From Deltaproteobacteria bacterium (lineage in GTDB: Bacteria; Desulfobacterota; Dissulfuribacteria; Dissulfuribacterales; UBA3076), in the NCBI GenBank assembly GCA_003194495.1, contig PQXE01000001.1:164008-200649 (forward strand): a DNA stretch of 36,642 nt, read 5' to 3'. A program made the translations under genes and the position numbers. The notes below the pieces were generated by a model, which did not search any database, was not told the origin of the DNA, and saw only the letters and a list, made by a program, of their open reading frames with translations. The stretch's first letter is position 1, and each line of letters starts with the position of its first letter. Of the stretch, positions 11,301 to 18,095 are shown one piece after another.

Positions 11301-11646
11301 GGAAACTGGTACGACGCCGACAGATCAGGCAGGTGACCAGGATCAAACTACAGGAGGAGGATGGACCGGTGGCGATAGTGCTGTAGGCCTAACGCCACCT
11401 GTTGCACCGGCTTATCGCCGGTTCCATGGGGCGATTCAGTTGGATTCCATCCGGGTTGGCCGAGATGCCGGACGCATAGCAGATGAGGTTATCCAGCATC
11501 TTACCAAACTCGTTGGATCAGACGTCCAAGTGACACTCGAAATCCAAGCTCGATTACAGGAAGGTGCATCCGACAAAACGATTCGTGACGTCACTGAAAA
11601 CTGCCGAACGCTCAGATTCGACTCGTTTGGATTTGAGGAGAAATAG
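8320..11646 (+). CDS. HEPN (Swt1-type) - DUF499 ATPase
   Basis: This is an intact 1108-residue protein. Residues 1-125 resemble the Swt1-type HEPN domain and contain the Rx4H signature of HEPN ribonucleases (R97 to H102 in RNRWAH). The DUF499 P-loop ATPase follows, with Walker A (TNFGGGKTHS, about residues 248-257) and a Walker B-like CLILIDEW near residue 365. The C-terminus has a Gln/Thr/Gly-rich linker and a final domain ending near FDSFGFEEK. Start ATG 8320 is preceded by GAGG at a normal distance and lies 26 bases after the methylase stop, so co-transcription is likely. DUF499, DUF1156 and a large helicase recur together in predicted antiphage cassettes. An energy-driven sensor or effector role is inferred, with the HEPN domain a plausible RNA-cleaving effector. 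Confidence 0.9.
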   Translation: MAKTNHGRVGEALDLLNKGLRPFVERELEAVYKDKWQETVQQSIRDDRGAVKKAQKGEVNWDTHNLLTVMWNQWNAVFRNTLGHAERSMVSELRDIRNRWAHQTPFSSDDTYRALDTIGRLLTAVSAPEAKEVEKHKMALLRVRFDEQRRNEMRKIAVTPTEGSPQSGLKPWREIVTPHRDVASGKYQQAEFAADLWQVYLGEAASEYQHPTEFFRRTFITEGLQKLLSNGAQRIGGMGGDPVIELQTNFGGGKTHSMLALYHLFSGTPVSDLPGVDQVLKDAGCEVAAKINRAIVVGTKISSGNPSKKNDGTVVNTIWGEIAWQLGGKKGYEMVRADDENATNPGDKMKELFNKFSPCLILIDEWVAYARQLHEGSVLPAGTFDTQFTFTQALSESAKSAKNTLLVVSIPASDNEIGGEWGQRALSRLKNAIGRVESSWRPASPDEGFEIVRRRLFEPLHDKNAFVARDAVARAFVDIYSTQHNEFPSECREAEYERRIKLAYPIHPELFDRLYNDWSTLDKFQRTRGVLRLMAAVIHSLWERQDGNLLIMPATIPVDDSAVQFELTRYLDDQWTPVIAKDVDGEHSLPLTLDREVPNLGRYSACRRVARTIYVGSAPTQRAANRGIDDRQVKLGCVQPGETTATFGDAIRRLTDRATYLYVDGSRYWYSTQPTVTRLAEDRASQLHEHDALDEIIRRLREEARSRGDFHRVHACLGSSDIPDEHETRLIILGPEHPHTKGQADSAARVEAQNILDNRGNSPRNYKNTLVFLSGDSTRLKELHRVIRQYLAWKSIWDEREQLNLDPFQSKQADTKRKNADDTVRARIPETYHWMLVPSQPDLKGALEWTEIRLQGSNSLALRASKKLKSEEMLLVQMGGVRLRLELDRVPLWRGDDVPVKQLIEDFATYMYLPRLRDPDVLIAAIREGLPLLTWLSETFGYAQSKDASGRYLGLIGGNAAAIQVEGGTLVVKPDVVAAQLRKDAEAQQQAGATETGTTPTDQAGDQDQTTGGGWTGGDSAVGLTPPVAPAYRRFHGAIQLDSIRVGRDAGRIADEVIQHLTKLVGSDVQVTLEIQARLQEGASDKTIRDVTENCRTLRFDSFGFEEK

Positions 11647-11666
11647 ATGCATGAAAGGAACGATAA

Positions 11667-11828
11667 GGGGAATTGGGCCCCTTTCAGCAGCGAATCGGCT
11701 ACCTGTTCGGGCCTCTGCCGCCTGAAATGCAAGCGGAGCAAATCAACAAAGTCATAAATGACGAGTAATTCCAGACTGAGATTTTATCTGAGCTTCATGA
11801 AAAACAAATTGATGAGGATAGCGCATGA
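11667..11828 (+). pseudogene. Remnant of an unrecognised gene ending at the ychJ-like start
   Basis: One frame reads about 33 codons (containing GYLFGPLPPEMQ), hits TAA at 11766-11768, then continues for 19 more plausible codons (FQTEILSELHEK) to a TGA at 11826-11828. That TGA overlaps the next ATG, as expected for the end of an upstream operon gene. No start codon or family is visible. I read it as the 3' end of a truncated gene with a nonsense mutation; chance coding is possible. Confidence 0.35.
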
Positions 11829-12307
11829 CTGATAGATGGCCTTGTCCATGTAATTCCGGCAAACCTTATTCTAATTGTTGTGAGCCTTTACTGACCGGGG
11901 ATAAAAATGCAATTACCGCAGAGGCTCTGATGCGGTCAAGATACACAGCTTACGTTGAGCGGAATACAAATTATCTTCTTAAAACTTGGCATTCATCAAC
12001 TAGACCGGCAAATATTGATCCTGCAACTATTCCTGAATGGTACGGTCTTCATATTATTAATACGGAAGCAGGTGGTGAAACCGACAATAAAGGTCTTGTT
12101 GAGTTTAAAGCCATATCCCTTTCACACAAAAAAATATGGCAGCTCCATGAAACAAACCGTTTTGTCAAGGAAGATGGGCAGTGGTTTTATGTTGATGGAG
12201 ATATTCTCGGAGATTCCCCACCAATTAGGAAAAATAAAAAGGTTGGCAGAAATGAACCTTGTCCCTGCGGTAGTGGCAAGAAATTCAAAAAATGTTGTGG
12301 GCCATAG
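11825..12307 (+). CDS. YchJ-like SEC-C motif protein
   Basis: This 160-residue protein has a Cys-rich metal-binding SEC-C motif at each end: [13 protein letters not shown] at about residues 7-19 and [13 protein letters not shown] near the C-terminus. The middle ([24 protein letters not shown]) is the NTF2-like YchJ/UPF0225 domain. SEC-C motifs bind zinc and in SecA contact SecB or ribosomes; the job of YchJ-like proteins is not established. The length matches the family. Its ATG overlaps the stop of an upstream remnant. GC content is clearly lower than in the preceding DUF499 gene, so it marks the end of the accessory cassette. Confidence 0.9.
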   Translation: MTDRWPCPCNSGKPYSNCCEPLLTGDKNAITAEALMRSRYTAYVERNTNYLLKTWHSSTRPANIDPATIPEWYGLHIINTEAGGETDNKGLVEFKAISLSHKKIWQLHETNRFVKEDGQWFYVDGDILGDSPPIRKNKKVGRNEPCPCGSGKKFKKCCGP

Positions 12308-12313
12308 TTGATT

Positions 12314-12445
12314 ATGAAAGATCGAAAGCGTCTACAGGAATTAGAAAACAGAGTAAAAGCAATTTGGTATAGTTTTCAACTTTTTCGGCCTTGTATGTTC
12401 AAAGTTAAGACCTGTACGGTTAGCTTTTCGGCTTACGCCCAATAG
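12314..12445 (+). CDS. Possible 43-residue peptide, probably a truncated gene
   Basis: ATG at 12314 opens a short frame beginning MKDRKRLQELENRVKAIW, which looks like a natural helical N-terminus, then drifts into less protein-like sequence before TAG at 12443. There is no clear ribosome site. It may be the 5' scrap of a deleted gene. From 12446 to 12587 I see no gene. Confidence 0.25.
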   Translation: MKDRKRLQELENRVKAIWYSFQLFRPCMFKVKTCTVSFSAYAQ

Positions 12446-12587
12446 TTGGGATCGCCATTGATTTCAACAAGATAGAAATGGCTTTTCTTGTGCATAGGCA
12501 AACAATAAAATGCGTAGTTTCAGCCGGTTACAAAAATCGTTAATTTAACCGCACAGTGGATTGCGGTAAAACGGGCGTTGTAATCCC

Positions 12588-13232
12588 GTGAACTGTTACC
12601 AAAAATCTTTGGGACAGTTTCTTGTGACTTCAACCAAAGGAACATTCCGCATGATTACCGGCGCTATTTCTCACCACTTTCCTGACAGAGTTAAGATTAA
12701 TACCCCAGTTGCAACCATAGGAATTCGCGGCTGCTTCCTTACCTGGTCTTTGGAAGACGACGGCCAATCTCTTACCCTTATCTATCTGGGAGATAGGGAA
12801 GGAAGGGAAAGGGGCATTTATGCGCAAAACACATATGGGACTACTGAGCTGACAGAAGCGGAATATGGTTTGGAAGTACAATCTCCTAAAGTAGCACCAT
12901 CACCTCCGATAGAATTCGATTTAGGATCTATTAGGAATTTGACTGATTTGACGGAAATCGGCGCTGCCATGCCAACGCACGTTCCTCCGGCATCGTCAGA
13001 AAAATCTGTTTTAGAATTAGATGTTAAAGAAGAAATGGCAGATACTGATATATATACTGACTCTGATGCGGATATGGATACGGATGCTGATATTGATATA
13101 GACTCTTATATAGATGGCGATAACGATAACGATTCAGACTTAGACTCAGATACGGATGACGATACCGACTCTGACACTGACGATGATTCGGACGATAACG
13201 ATGATTCGGATACCGACGACGATGACGATTAG
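12588..13232 (+). pseudogene. FecR-domain protein fragment with Asp-rich tail, N-terminus missing
   Basis: This 214-codon frame starts at GTG 12588, with an in-frame TAA at 12567. Residues 10-50 match the second half of a FecR domain (TKGTFRMITGAIS, TPVATIGIRG), but the signal peptide and first half of the domain expected upstream are absent. The last 65 residues are almost only Asp with Ser and Thr, an acidic low-complexity tail that might bind calcium. FecR-domain proteins commonly sit beside CHASE2 receptors, and a broken CHASE2 gene follows here. Probably a truncated relic, although the remaining frame is uninterrupted. Confidence 0.6.
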
Positions 13233-13371
13233 GAAATGCGGCGATCATGCTACACGATACCTTGTGTTAGGTACGTCGCTATCGCTCCTTTGCCCAACAT
13301 GAGACCCTCGATATTTATAAGATGTATACTGCGCAAGACAATAAACAGCGCTTTTCTCAGTCTGGCCATTA

Positions 13372-13427
13372 GTTGCAGGTTACGGGTTGAGGGTTAAAAC
13401 TCATCACTCATCACTGCATAGTTCTGT
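13372..13427 (+). repeat. Eight-unit heptad array ending at a start codon
   Basis: The sequence divides exactly into 7-base units: four of form GTTNNNN (13372-13399), two CTCATCA (13400-13413), CTGCATA and GTTCTGT. The last unit ends at 13427, and ATG of the CHASE2 frame starts at 13428. Confidence 0.8.
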
Positions 13428-14950
13428 ATGGTGAGGGCGGAAAATTTTTCCAGGATTATCGGCTTTTTTTTCGCTGGTACGATTATTCTGTTGAGCCTGT
13501 GGAATCCTCTTTTTATTCAGAGTTTACGCCTTCAAGCCTATGATGCTTACCTACGACAGTCACTTGGCGCACCGGCAGAACACACCAACATTAATAGTTG
13601 ATATTGACGACAGGAGTTTATCCATTTTGGGCCAATGGCCATGGCCGCGGACAATAATGGCAAGTATTCTTTCGTTGATTAATCAAGGACATCCTAAGGC
13701 CATCGGTCTCGACATTGTCTACCCGGAACCCGACCGTTCGTCCCCCCGTCAGATAGCGGAATTCCTGGCTTCAGGAAATTTGAAACTGCCTGATGAAATA
13801 GACAAATGTCTCCTCTCTCTGCCTGATCACGATCAAATACTTGCTAAAGCTTTATTGAAAACCCCCACTGTTCTTGGTTATCCTTTTGCGTTTACCAAGT
13901 CTGTCAAAAGTTTTAATCTGAAGTTCCCTGGGCAAAACAACAGTAATCTATTGATTTCAAAATAAATTTTTAAAATCTTGGTGTGCAATTACTGACTACA
14001 CTTAATTTCTCAATATTGTTAGCAAGTTATTTAATTTAGAAATACACACATTTTTTTATTAAGTCAATCTTTCTTGGCCCCAATTTGAGCGATATTCCTC
14101 CCAATTTGAGTAAGTTACATGACTACAAAATTGCACGCCAAAAAGGATGATAAGCCATATAACCTATTGCAATAATAACTCTTTTTGGCTTTTTTTTAGG
14201 AAAATTCTACAGGAACTTCAGTTTAATTCATACAAACCGGAAAGACGATCTGGCCGATTTGCACTAATCGGAGACGACCCTGCACCATGGCTCTTTGAAG
14301 CCGTTTCATCCGACGCAAATTTGCCGCTGTTGGAAAAATCCGCCAAATGCAGTGGTTTTCTTAATGTATTGGCCAATGAGGCGCTATCTCTTCGATAAGG
14401 GCAACCAGTCATTATCCCATTTCTGTTCAATATCAAAATCAGGCAACCAGGACAAGAGCAATCTCAATATATTAAAAAATTTATGAACTACGTCATTTCT
14501 GAATAAACTTATGGGCATTTCTGAACCTTTTTGAGTTCTTCAGTCTTAACAGCCCATACTGTGTGCCTGGCAGCACACATTTCAGGTGGGTTAAAGTTTC
14601 ACTCGACCCGAGGCCCATGGTCGATATCCAACAAATGTGGGTAATGCCTGATGACGACGGCATTGTTCGCAACATTCCCTTGGTTATGAGTTATGCGGAT
14701 AAGCTGTATCCTTCGTTAGCTCTTGAGATGTTGAGAGTGGGTGAAGGGATATCAACTATTCAGGTACGTTCCACCAAGAACGGCATTGAGGTCGTTAGGA
14801 TCGGTTCACATATTGTTCCCACTGATGCCTATGGACAAATGTTGACATCTTTCGAGACGCCTACGTCTTAATAGGCTCTTCTGCCCCATGTCTTGTGGAT
14901 ATAATGGCGACACCTACTTCTGGCCAAAGGACCGCAAGGCACATTATACC
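13428..14950 (+). pseudogene. CHASE2-domain receptor (cyclase or kinase type), heavily decayed
   Basis: From ATG 13428 the frame encodes a membrane segment (FFFAGTIILLSLW) and the CHASE2 N-terminus. The frame shifts at the CACAC run 13581-13585; restoring one AC joins AEHTPTLIVDIDDRSLS. TAA ends it at 13965. CHASE2 sequence resumes at about 14270-14368 (LPLLEKSAKCSGFLNV), breaks off again, resumes at 14644 (MPDDDGIVRNIPLVMSYAD) to a stop at 14871, and a last piece appears in another frame at 14859-14930 (LIGSSAPCLVDIMATPTS). CHASE2 is an extracytoplasmic sensor usually attached to a cyclase, kinase or phosphatase; no output domain remains here. AT-rich sequence with no recognisable gene fills 13966-14200 and parts of 14369-14640. 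Confidence 0.7.
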
Positions 14951-15216
14951 AACTGTACATGAAGCGCTGCCGTACTTATCTCAAAAACCCGCCTCCACAA
15001 CCCTGGAATGGAATAACCACCCTCAAAACCAAGTAGAGCAAAATGGCCGGAATTCCATAACATGACCGTTTGCAGTCCTTGGTGCGGCGTGACATGCTAT
15101 TGACACTCCCTTAAATATCTGATTAATTCATAAAAAAGTAAAGAAATTTTAGAATGATTGAATGCGCAGGGAAAGGCCTTTTTGAGCGGCTATCCTGAAA
15201 AAGCTGTATAAGTTTT
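14951..15216. other. Intergenic stretch without a recognisable gene
   Basis: After the last CHASE2-like piece I see no supported coding region, tRNA or repeat. It becomes strongly AT-rich from about 15100 and leads into the promoter area of the mvhD operon. Confidence 0.5.
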
Positions 15217-15244
15217 GTATACGTAACTTATAAATTACGAATAC
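15217..15244. promoter_or_regulatory. Imperfect inverted repeat, possible operator
   Basis: GTATACGTAA and TTACGAATAC are 10-base arms matching at 9 of 10 positions around an 8-base AT-rich spacer, about 215 bases before mvhD. The symmetry fits a dimeric regulator site, but no regulator is identified. Confidence 0.35.
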
Positions 15245-15382
15245 GTTTATATTATGTATTCAGCTTGATTGGCACATCTTTTAAGATAATCAGTAAAAGT
15301 ATCTTTAGATTATTTTAAGGATCAATATTCTTTACTTTTTGTAAATACAGAAGCGGAGATCCATTAAGAATGGATTGTTTCT

Positions 15383-15401
15383 AGTTGAGAGTACCTCAAC
15401 T
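15383..15401. promoter_or_regulatory. Perfect 7-bp inverted repeat next to the mvhD promoter
   Basis: AGTTGAG and CTCAACT are exact inverted arms separated by AGTAC. The element touches the upstream side of the candidate -35 box at 15404, so it is well placed for an activator or repressor. A shorter inverted repeat (CCATT/AATGG) is at 15361-15373. Confidence 0.4.
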
Positions 15402-15403
15402 TA

Positions 15404-15432
15404 TTGAAAAGTTGCGATAATTATTGTTAAAT
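15404..15432 (+). promoter_or_regulatory. Candidate promoter of the acetyl-CoA pathway operon
   Basis: TTGAAA at 15404-15409 and TTAAAT at 15427-15432 have a 17-base spacer. Transcription would begin near 15440, leaving a short leader that holds the AAAGGAG ribosome site at 15447-15453 and the ATG at 15460. Confidence 0.35.
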
Positions 15433-15459
15433 GAGCTACAATCTACAAAGGAGAAAATC

Positions 15460-16218
15460 ATGACCGCGGAGGTTTTTAATCCGCACATCTTGGGCTTTTT
15501 CTGTCACTGGTGCTGCTATGCCGCAGCCGATGCGGCAGGCGTGTCACGATACCAGTATCCACCCAATGTCAGGGTTATCAGGGTTATGTGCACAGGCAGG
15601 ATAGATGTCAGGTTTATCCTGGAAGCCTTTGGATGCGGTGCTGACGGCGTTTTTACCGGCGGCTGACACCTGGGAGAGTGTCATTACCAGTCTGGTAATT
15701 ACGAAGCGATGATAATAGCAGAGACCTGCCGTCAAGCACTCAAAGATGCAGGGGTGAATCCTGACCGCATGGCCCTTGAGTGGGCCTCGGCTGCTGAAGC
15801 TCCCAGATTTGTAGAACTTATTACAGGATATGTGTCAGGTATAAAATCCATGGGGCCGTTAGGTACTGCTGAGGGTGAAAGTGAAAAAGATGTAATTCGC
15901 ATGCATTTAAAGGCCGGGATCAAAGCGGCATCAGCACGGAAGGTGCGCACTGCCCTTGGTAAATTAGCTAAAGATATGAACAAGTCGAATGACTACAGCC
16001 CTCAGGTCATTTCAGAGGGAGTGGCAAACAAGGTCCTTCCTGCTTTCCGCAAGGAAAGACTCACCCAGGAAATACAGCTTTGCCTTGCAGAACAGGGCCC
16101 ATGTAAAAGTGCCGACCTGTGTGAAAAAACCGGTGGTGGCAACAAGGAGATAGAAAAAATCCTGGAGACCCTTTCCAAGAAGAAATTGGTGAAAAAGAAA
16201 GGGTCGAGCTGGTATTAA
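15460..16218 (+). CDS. mvhD: MvhD-type iron-sulfur electron-transfer protein, selenocysteine at residue 69
   Basis: This 252-residue protein belongs to the MvhD/VhuD family, which carries electrons between a hydrogenase, formate dehydrogenase or MetFV module and heterodisulfide-reductase-type subunits through a [2Fe-2S] centre. Family motifs are FFCHWCCYAAAD and VRVIRVMCTGR. At the next metal-ligand position the family has GGCHxGECHY; here the DNA reads TGA (15664-15666) in GG-U-HLGECHY. The same frame continues with NYEAMIIAETCRQ and runs to TAA at 16216. A hairpin follows the TGA, so it is read as selenocysteine, as known for VhuD of methanococci. Residues about 195-252 look like an added winged helix. 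ATG 15460 has AAAGGAG six bases upstream. It is first in the operon, three bases before hdrC. Confidence 0.9.
15664..15699 (+). promoter_or_regulatory. Sec UGA codon and SECIS-like hairpin of mvhD
   Basis: The in-frame TGA at 15664-15666 is followed 16 bases later by a perfect 6-bp stem (ATTACC 15683-15688, GGTAAT 15694-15699) with loop AGTCT. Bacterial SECIS elements are hairpins just downstream of UGA whose apical loop is recognised by SelB; the loop here resembles the GGUCU of formate dehydrogenase genes. Confidence 0.75.
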
Positions 16219-16221
16219 ATT

Positions 16222-16782
16222 ATGGCCATACAGTCTTCGAAATTGAATAATTCATTTGTGTCAGAGCTGTCCAATTTAAAAGGATGCTCTTCCCTGGCCC
16301 AATGTTATGCATGTGGCTCATGCAGCGGCGTGTGCCCGGTGGAAAAGGTAGTGCCGGGATTTGATCCCAGGAAGATAGTACACATGGTGGTCCTTGGGCT
16401 TGAAAAACAGCTCTTGAGTTCGGATATAATCTGGGCATGTTCCCAGTGTCAGAGCTGCGTAGAGGTCTGTCCCCAGGGAGTTCGTTGCAGTGATGTGATC
16501 AAGGCCCTGCGGGATGAGGCCCTCAAACAGGGACTGATGGATCAGGAGCGTCTGGCGAATCTGGGACTCCTGGCGAAAGTAGATCCTGAGAAATGTGTGG
16601 CATGCCTCACATGCGTCAGGTTCTGTCCCTTTGGCGCACCCCATATAACTGATATCGGACAAGCGTATATTGAACCGGAGCTTTGCAAGGCCTGTGGTAT
16701 ATGCGTCATGGAGTGTCCTGCCGGGGCCATTACCCTGGCCCCATCACTTGAACAGAGGGGACTGAATAATTTGGTGATTTAG
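16222..16782 (+). CDS. hdrC: HdrC-like subunit fused to a 2[4Fe-4S] ferredoxin domain
   Basis: This 186-residue protein has four Cys clusters. The first two (CYACGSCSGVCP near residue 33 and CSQCQSCVEVCPQ near residue 73) are the two [4Fe-4S] sites of HdrC. The second pair (CVACLTCVRFCP, CKACGICVMECP, residues 131-171) forms an extra bacterial ferredoxin domain not present in plain HdrC. HdrC relays electrons between HdrA and HdrB, yet neither is encoded in the window. The ferredoxin tail may replace the ferredoxin domains of HdrA or dock another partner. It lies between two mvhD genes and upstream of metVF, so electron delivery to or from methylene-H4folate reductase is the likely role (inference). 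Confidence 0.85.
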   Translation: MAIQSSKLNNSFVSELSNLKGCSSLAQCYACGSCSGVCPVEKVVPGFDPRKIVHMVVLGLEKQLLSSDIIWACSQCQSCVEVCPQGVRCSDVIKALRDEALKQGLMDQERLANLGLLAKVDPEKCVACLTCVRFCPFGAPHITDIGQAYIEPELCKACGICVMECPAGAITLAPSLEQRGLNNLVI

Positions 16783-16803
16783 TGATTGGGTGGGCGAAGA
16801 AAT

Positions 16804-16874
16804 GTTGAAGGTTAAAGGTTGAAGGCCAACTATTAATTGTCAGCCTTTCTCTACCTTCAACCTAAACACTAAAT
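16804..16874. repeat. Heptad inverted repeat between hdrC and mvhD2
   Basis: The left arm has three 7-base units of form GTTNAAG (16804-16824). The right arm has CCTTCAA, CCTAAAC and ACTAAAT (16854-16874). The arms are loosely complementary around a 29-base AT-rich centre. The element ends four bases before the next ATG, leaving that gene without a ribosome site. Confidence 0.7.
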
Positions 16875-16878
16875 AAAA

Positions 16879-17301
16879 ATGAGCAAACATATGAATAACA
16901 ATCATCAAATCGGAAGGATCGTGGCCTTTTGCTGCAACTATACGGCCAGTGTTGCGACTGACACGTTGAGGGATGCAGGTCTTATTCCGGAAAGTCTGGA
17001 TGTAAGGAAGCTGCCATGTACCGGCCGTATCGAGGTGCCTGCACTGCTGGATGCCTTTGAACAAGGGGCTGAGGCAGTATTTGTGGCAGGTTGCCGCGTA
17101 GATGAATGCCATAATCTGTCCGGTAGCAGGCGGGCTGAAAAAAGAGTTGGTTATACAAAAAAGATCCTCAAGGAACTGGATATTGATCCGGATCGGATTG
17201 AGATGTTCTTTGTTCACTATGGTGAGACCCAGCCCATTGTGGAGGCGGTCAGGGAGATGACAGCACGGATCTCAAAATTAGAGCGACTGCATAGTATTTA
17301 A
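16879..17301 (+). CDS. Second MvhD-family protein, cysteine form
   Basis: This 140-residue protein has the family core: IVAFCCNYTASVATD at the N-terminus, VRKLPCTGRIE, then VAGCRVDECHN. The Cys in AGC aligns with selenocysteine 69 of the first MvhD in the same operon. It lacks the C-terminal winged-helix-like extension and has the standard short length. The predicted role is [2Fe-2S] electron transfer to an HdrC or MetV partner. The start could be 16879 or ATG 16891; neither has a clear Shine-Dalgarno sequence because a heptad repeat runs almost to the start. The Sec/Cys pair might provide alternative subunits when selenium is scarce, or two distinct sites in one complex (inference). Confidence 0.85.
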   Translation: MSKHMNNNHQIGRIVAFCCNYTASVATDTLRDAGLIPESLDVRKLPCTGRIEVPALLDAFEQGAEAVFVAGCRVDECHNLSGSRRAEKRVGYTKKILKELDIDPDRIEMFFVHYGETQPIVEAVREMTARISKLERLHSI

Positions 17302-17303
17302 AA

Positions 17304-17397
17304 TCAGCGGTTAGCTATTAGTTTAATGATTACACGATGTTTTGCTATTACAACCATTTTCCAAAACTAATTGCTAACGGCTAATTGCTGAATTTAG
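17304..17397. repeat. TTAGC-heptad intergenic repeat, copy 1
   Basis: This is a shorter copy of the element found at 21092 and 26862. It has left units GGTTAGC and TATTAGT, the shared centre TTAATGATTACA, then right units of form GCTAANN ending in TTGCTGAATT. It lies between mvhD2 and metV. Confidence 0.85.
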
Positions 17398-17426
17398 GTA
17401 GTACCTAGGTCTGGAGAGATATAACT

Positions 17427-18095
17427 ATGATAATTGCTGAACAAAAGCCCTTAGATGAAATCCTGGAGATGATTTCCGGGGTGGAAAGGCTGCTCGTCCT
17501 TGGATGCAGAGGTTGCGTGGCGGTATGTTCTACCGGTGGTGATAAGGAGGTGGGTGTTCTTGCCTCTGCGCTGCGCCTCGGGAGAAATAAGGCTGGAAAA
17601 CCGATAAAGATTGATGAAGAAACTTATGTTAGACAGTGCGATCCGGAGTATTTGGAGCCGCTGAAGCAAGATGGAGAAAACTACGACGCAGTGCTTTCAA
17701 TGGCCTGCGGGGTCGGTGTAAATTTTATCGCTGACCGTTGCCCTGACATCAATGTGTTGCCTGCACTTGATACATCATTTTACGGTGCCAATCTGAGCAG
17801 CGGCGAATGGGCCGAGATGTGTGCCGGTTGTGGGGCCTGCGTATTACACTTGACCGGCGGACTTTGCCCTGTCGCAAGGTGTGCCAAGAGCCTGTCCAAC
17901 GGGCCTTGTGGAGGATCTGTGGGAGGTAGCTGTGAAATCAATAAGGATCTGCCTTGCATATGGCACCAGATCTGTGAAAAACTGACCGGTCGAAATCAAG
18001 ACCAACTACTCAGAGAGATCGTGCCCATTCGCGACTGGAGACCGTCTGGTCATGGCGGGCCGCGTCGCAGGATCAGGGAGGACTTGCTACCGTGA
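17427..18095 (+). CDS. metV: MetV, zinc/iron-sulfur partner of methylene-H4folate reductase
   Basis: This 222-residue protein of the methylenetetrahydrofolate reductase C-terminal (MetV) family helps MetF take electrons from a donor other than NADH in the methyl branch of the Wood-Ljungdahl pathway. Cys-rich signatures are visible: LGCRGCVAVCSTGG at the N-terminus and CAGCGACVLHLTGGLCP plus NGPCGGSVGGSCE in the second half. GGAGAG lies at a good distance before ATG 17427. The stop overlaps the GTG of the next gene (GTGA), so translation is coupled to metF. The upstream mvhD/hdrC genes fit known MetFV-Hdr-MvhD assemblies. Confidence 0.88.
   Translation: MIIAEQKPLDEILEMISGVERLLVLGCRGCVAVCSTGGDKEVGVLASALRLGRNKAGKPIKIDEETYVRQCDPEYLEPLKQDGENYDAVLSMACGVGVNFIADRCPDINVLPALDTSFYGANLSSGEWAEMCAGCGACVLHLTGGLCPVARCAKSLSNGPCGGSVGGSCEINKDLPCIWHQICEKLTGRNQDQLLREIVPIRDWRPSGHGGPRRRIREDLLP

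Noticed and set aside
11665..11683. Terminator after the DUF499 gene
   Set aside because: AAGGGG/CCCCTT can form a short stem, but there is no T-run behind it.
14147..14398. Independent 83-residue gene
   Set aside because: Its second half is CHASE2 sequence belonging to the decayed receptor.
15424..15459. TTG start for mvhD
   Set aside because: ATG 15460 has AAAGGAG at ideal spacing and starts at the family N-terminus.
15664..15666. TGA in mvhD read as a frameshift or pseudogene stop
   Set aside because: Both sides are in the same frame, the position is a conserved metal ligand, and a SECIS-like hairpin follows; selenocysteine explains it better.
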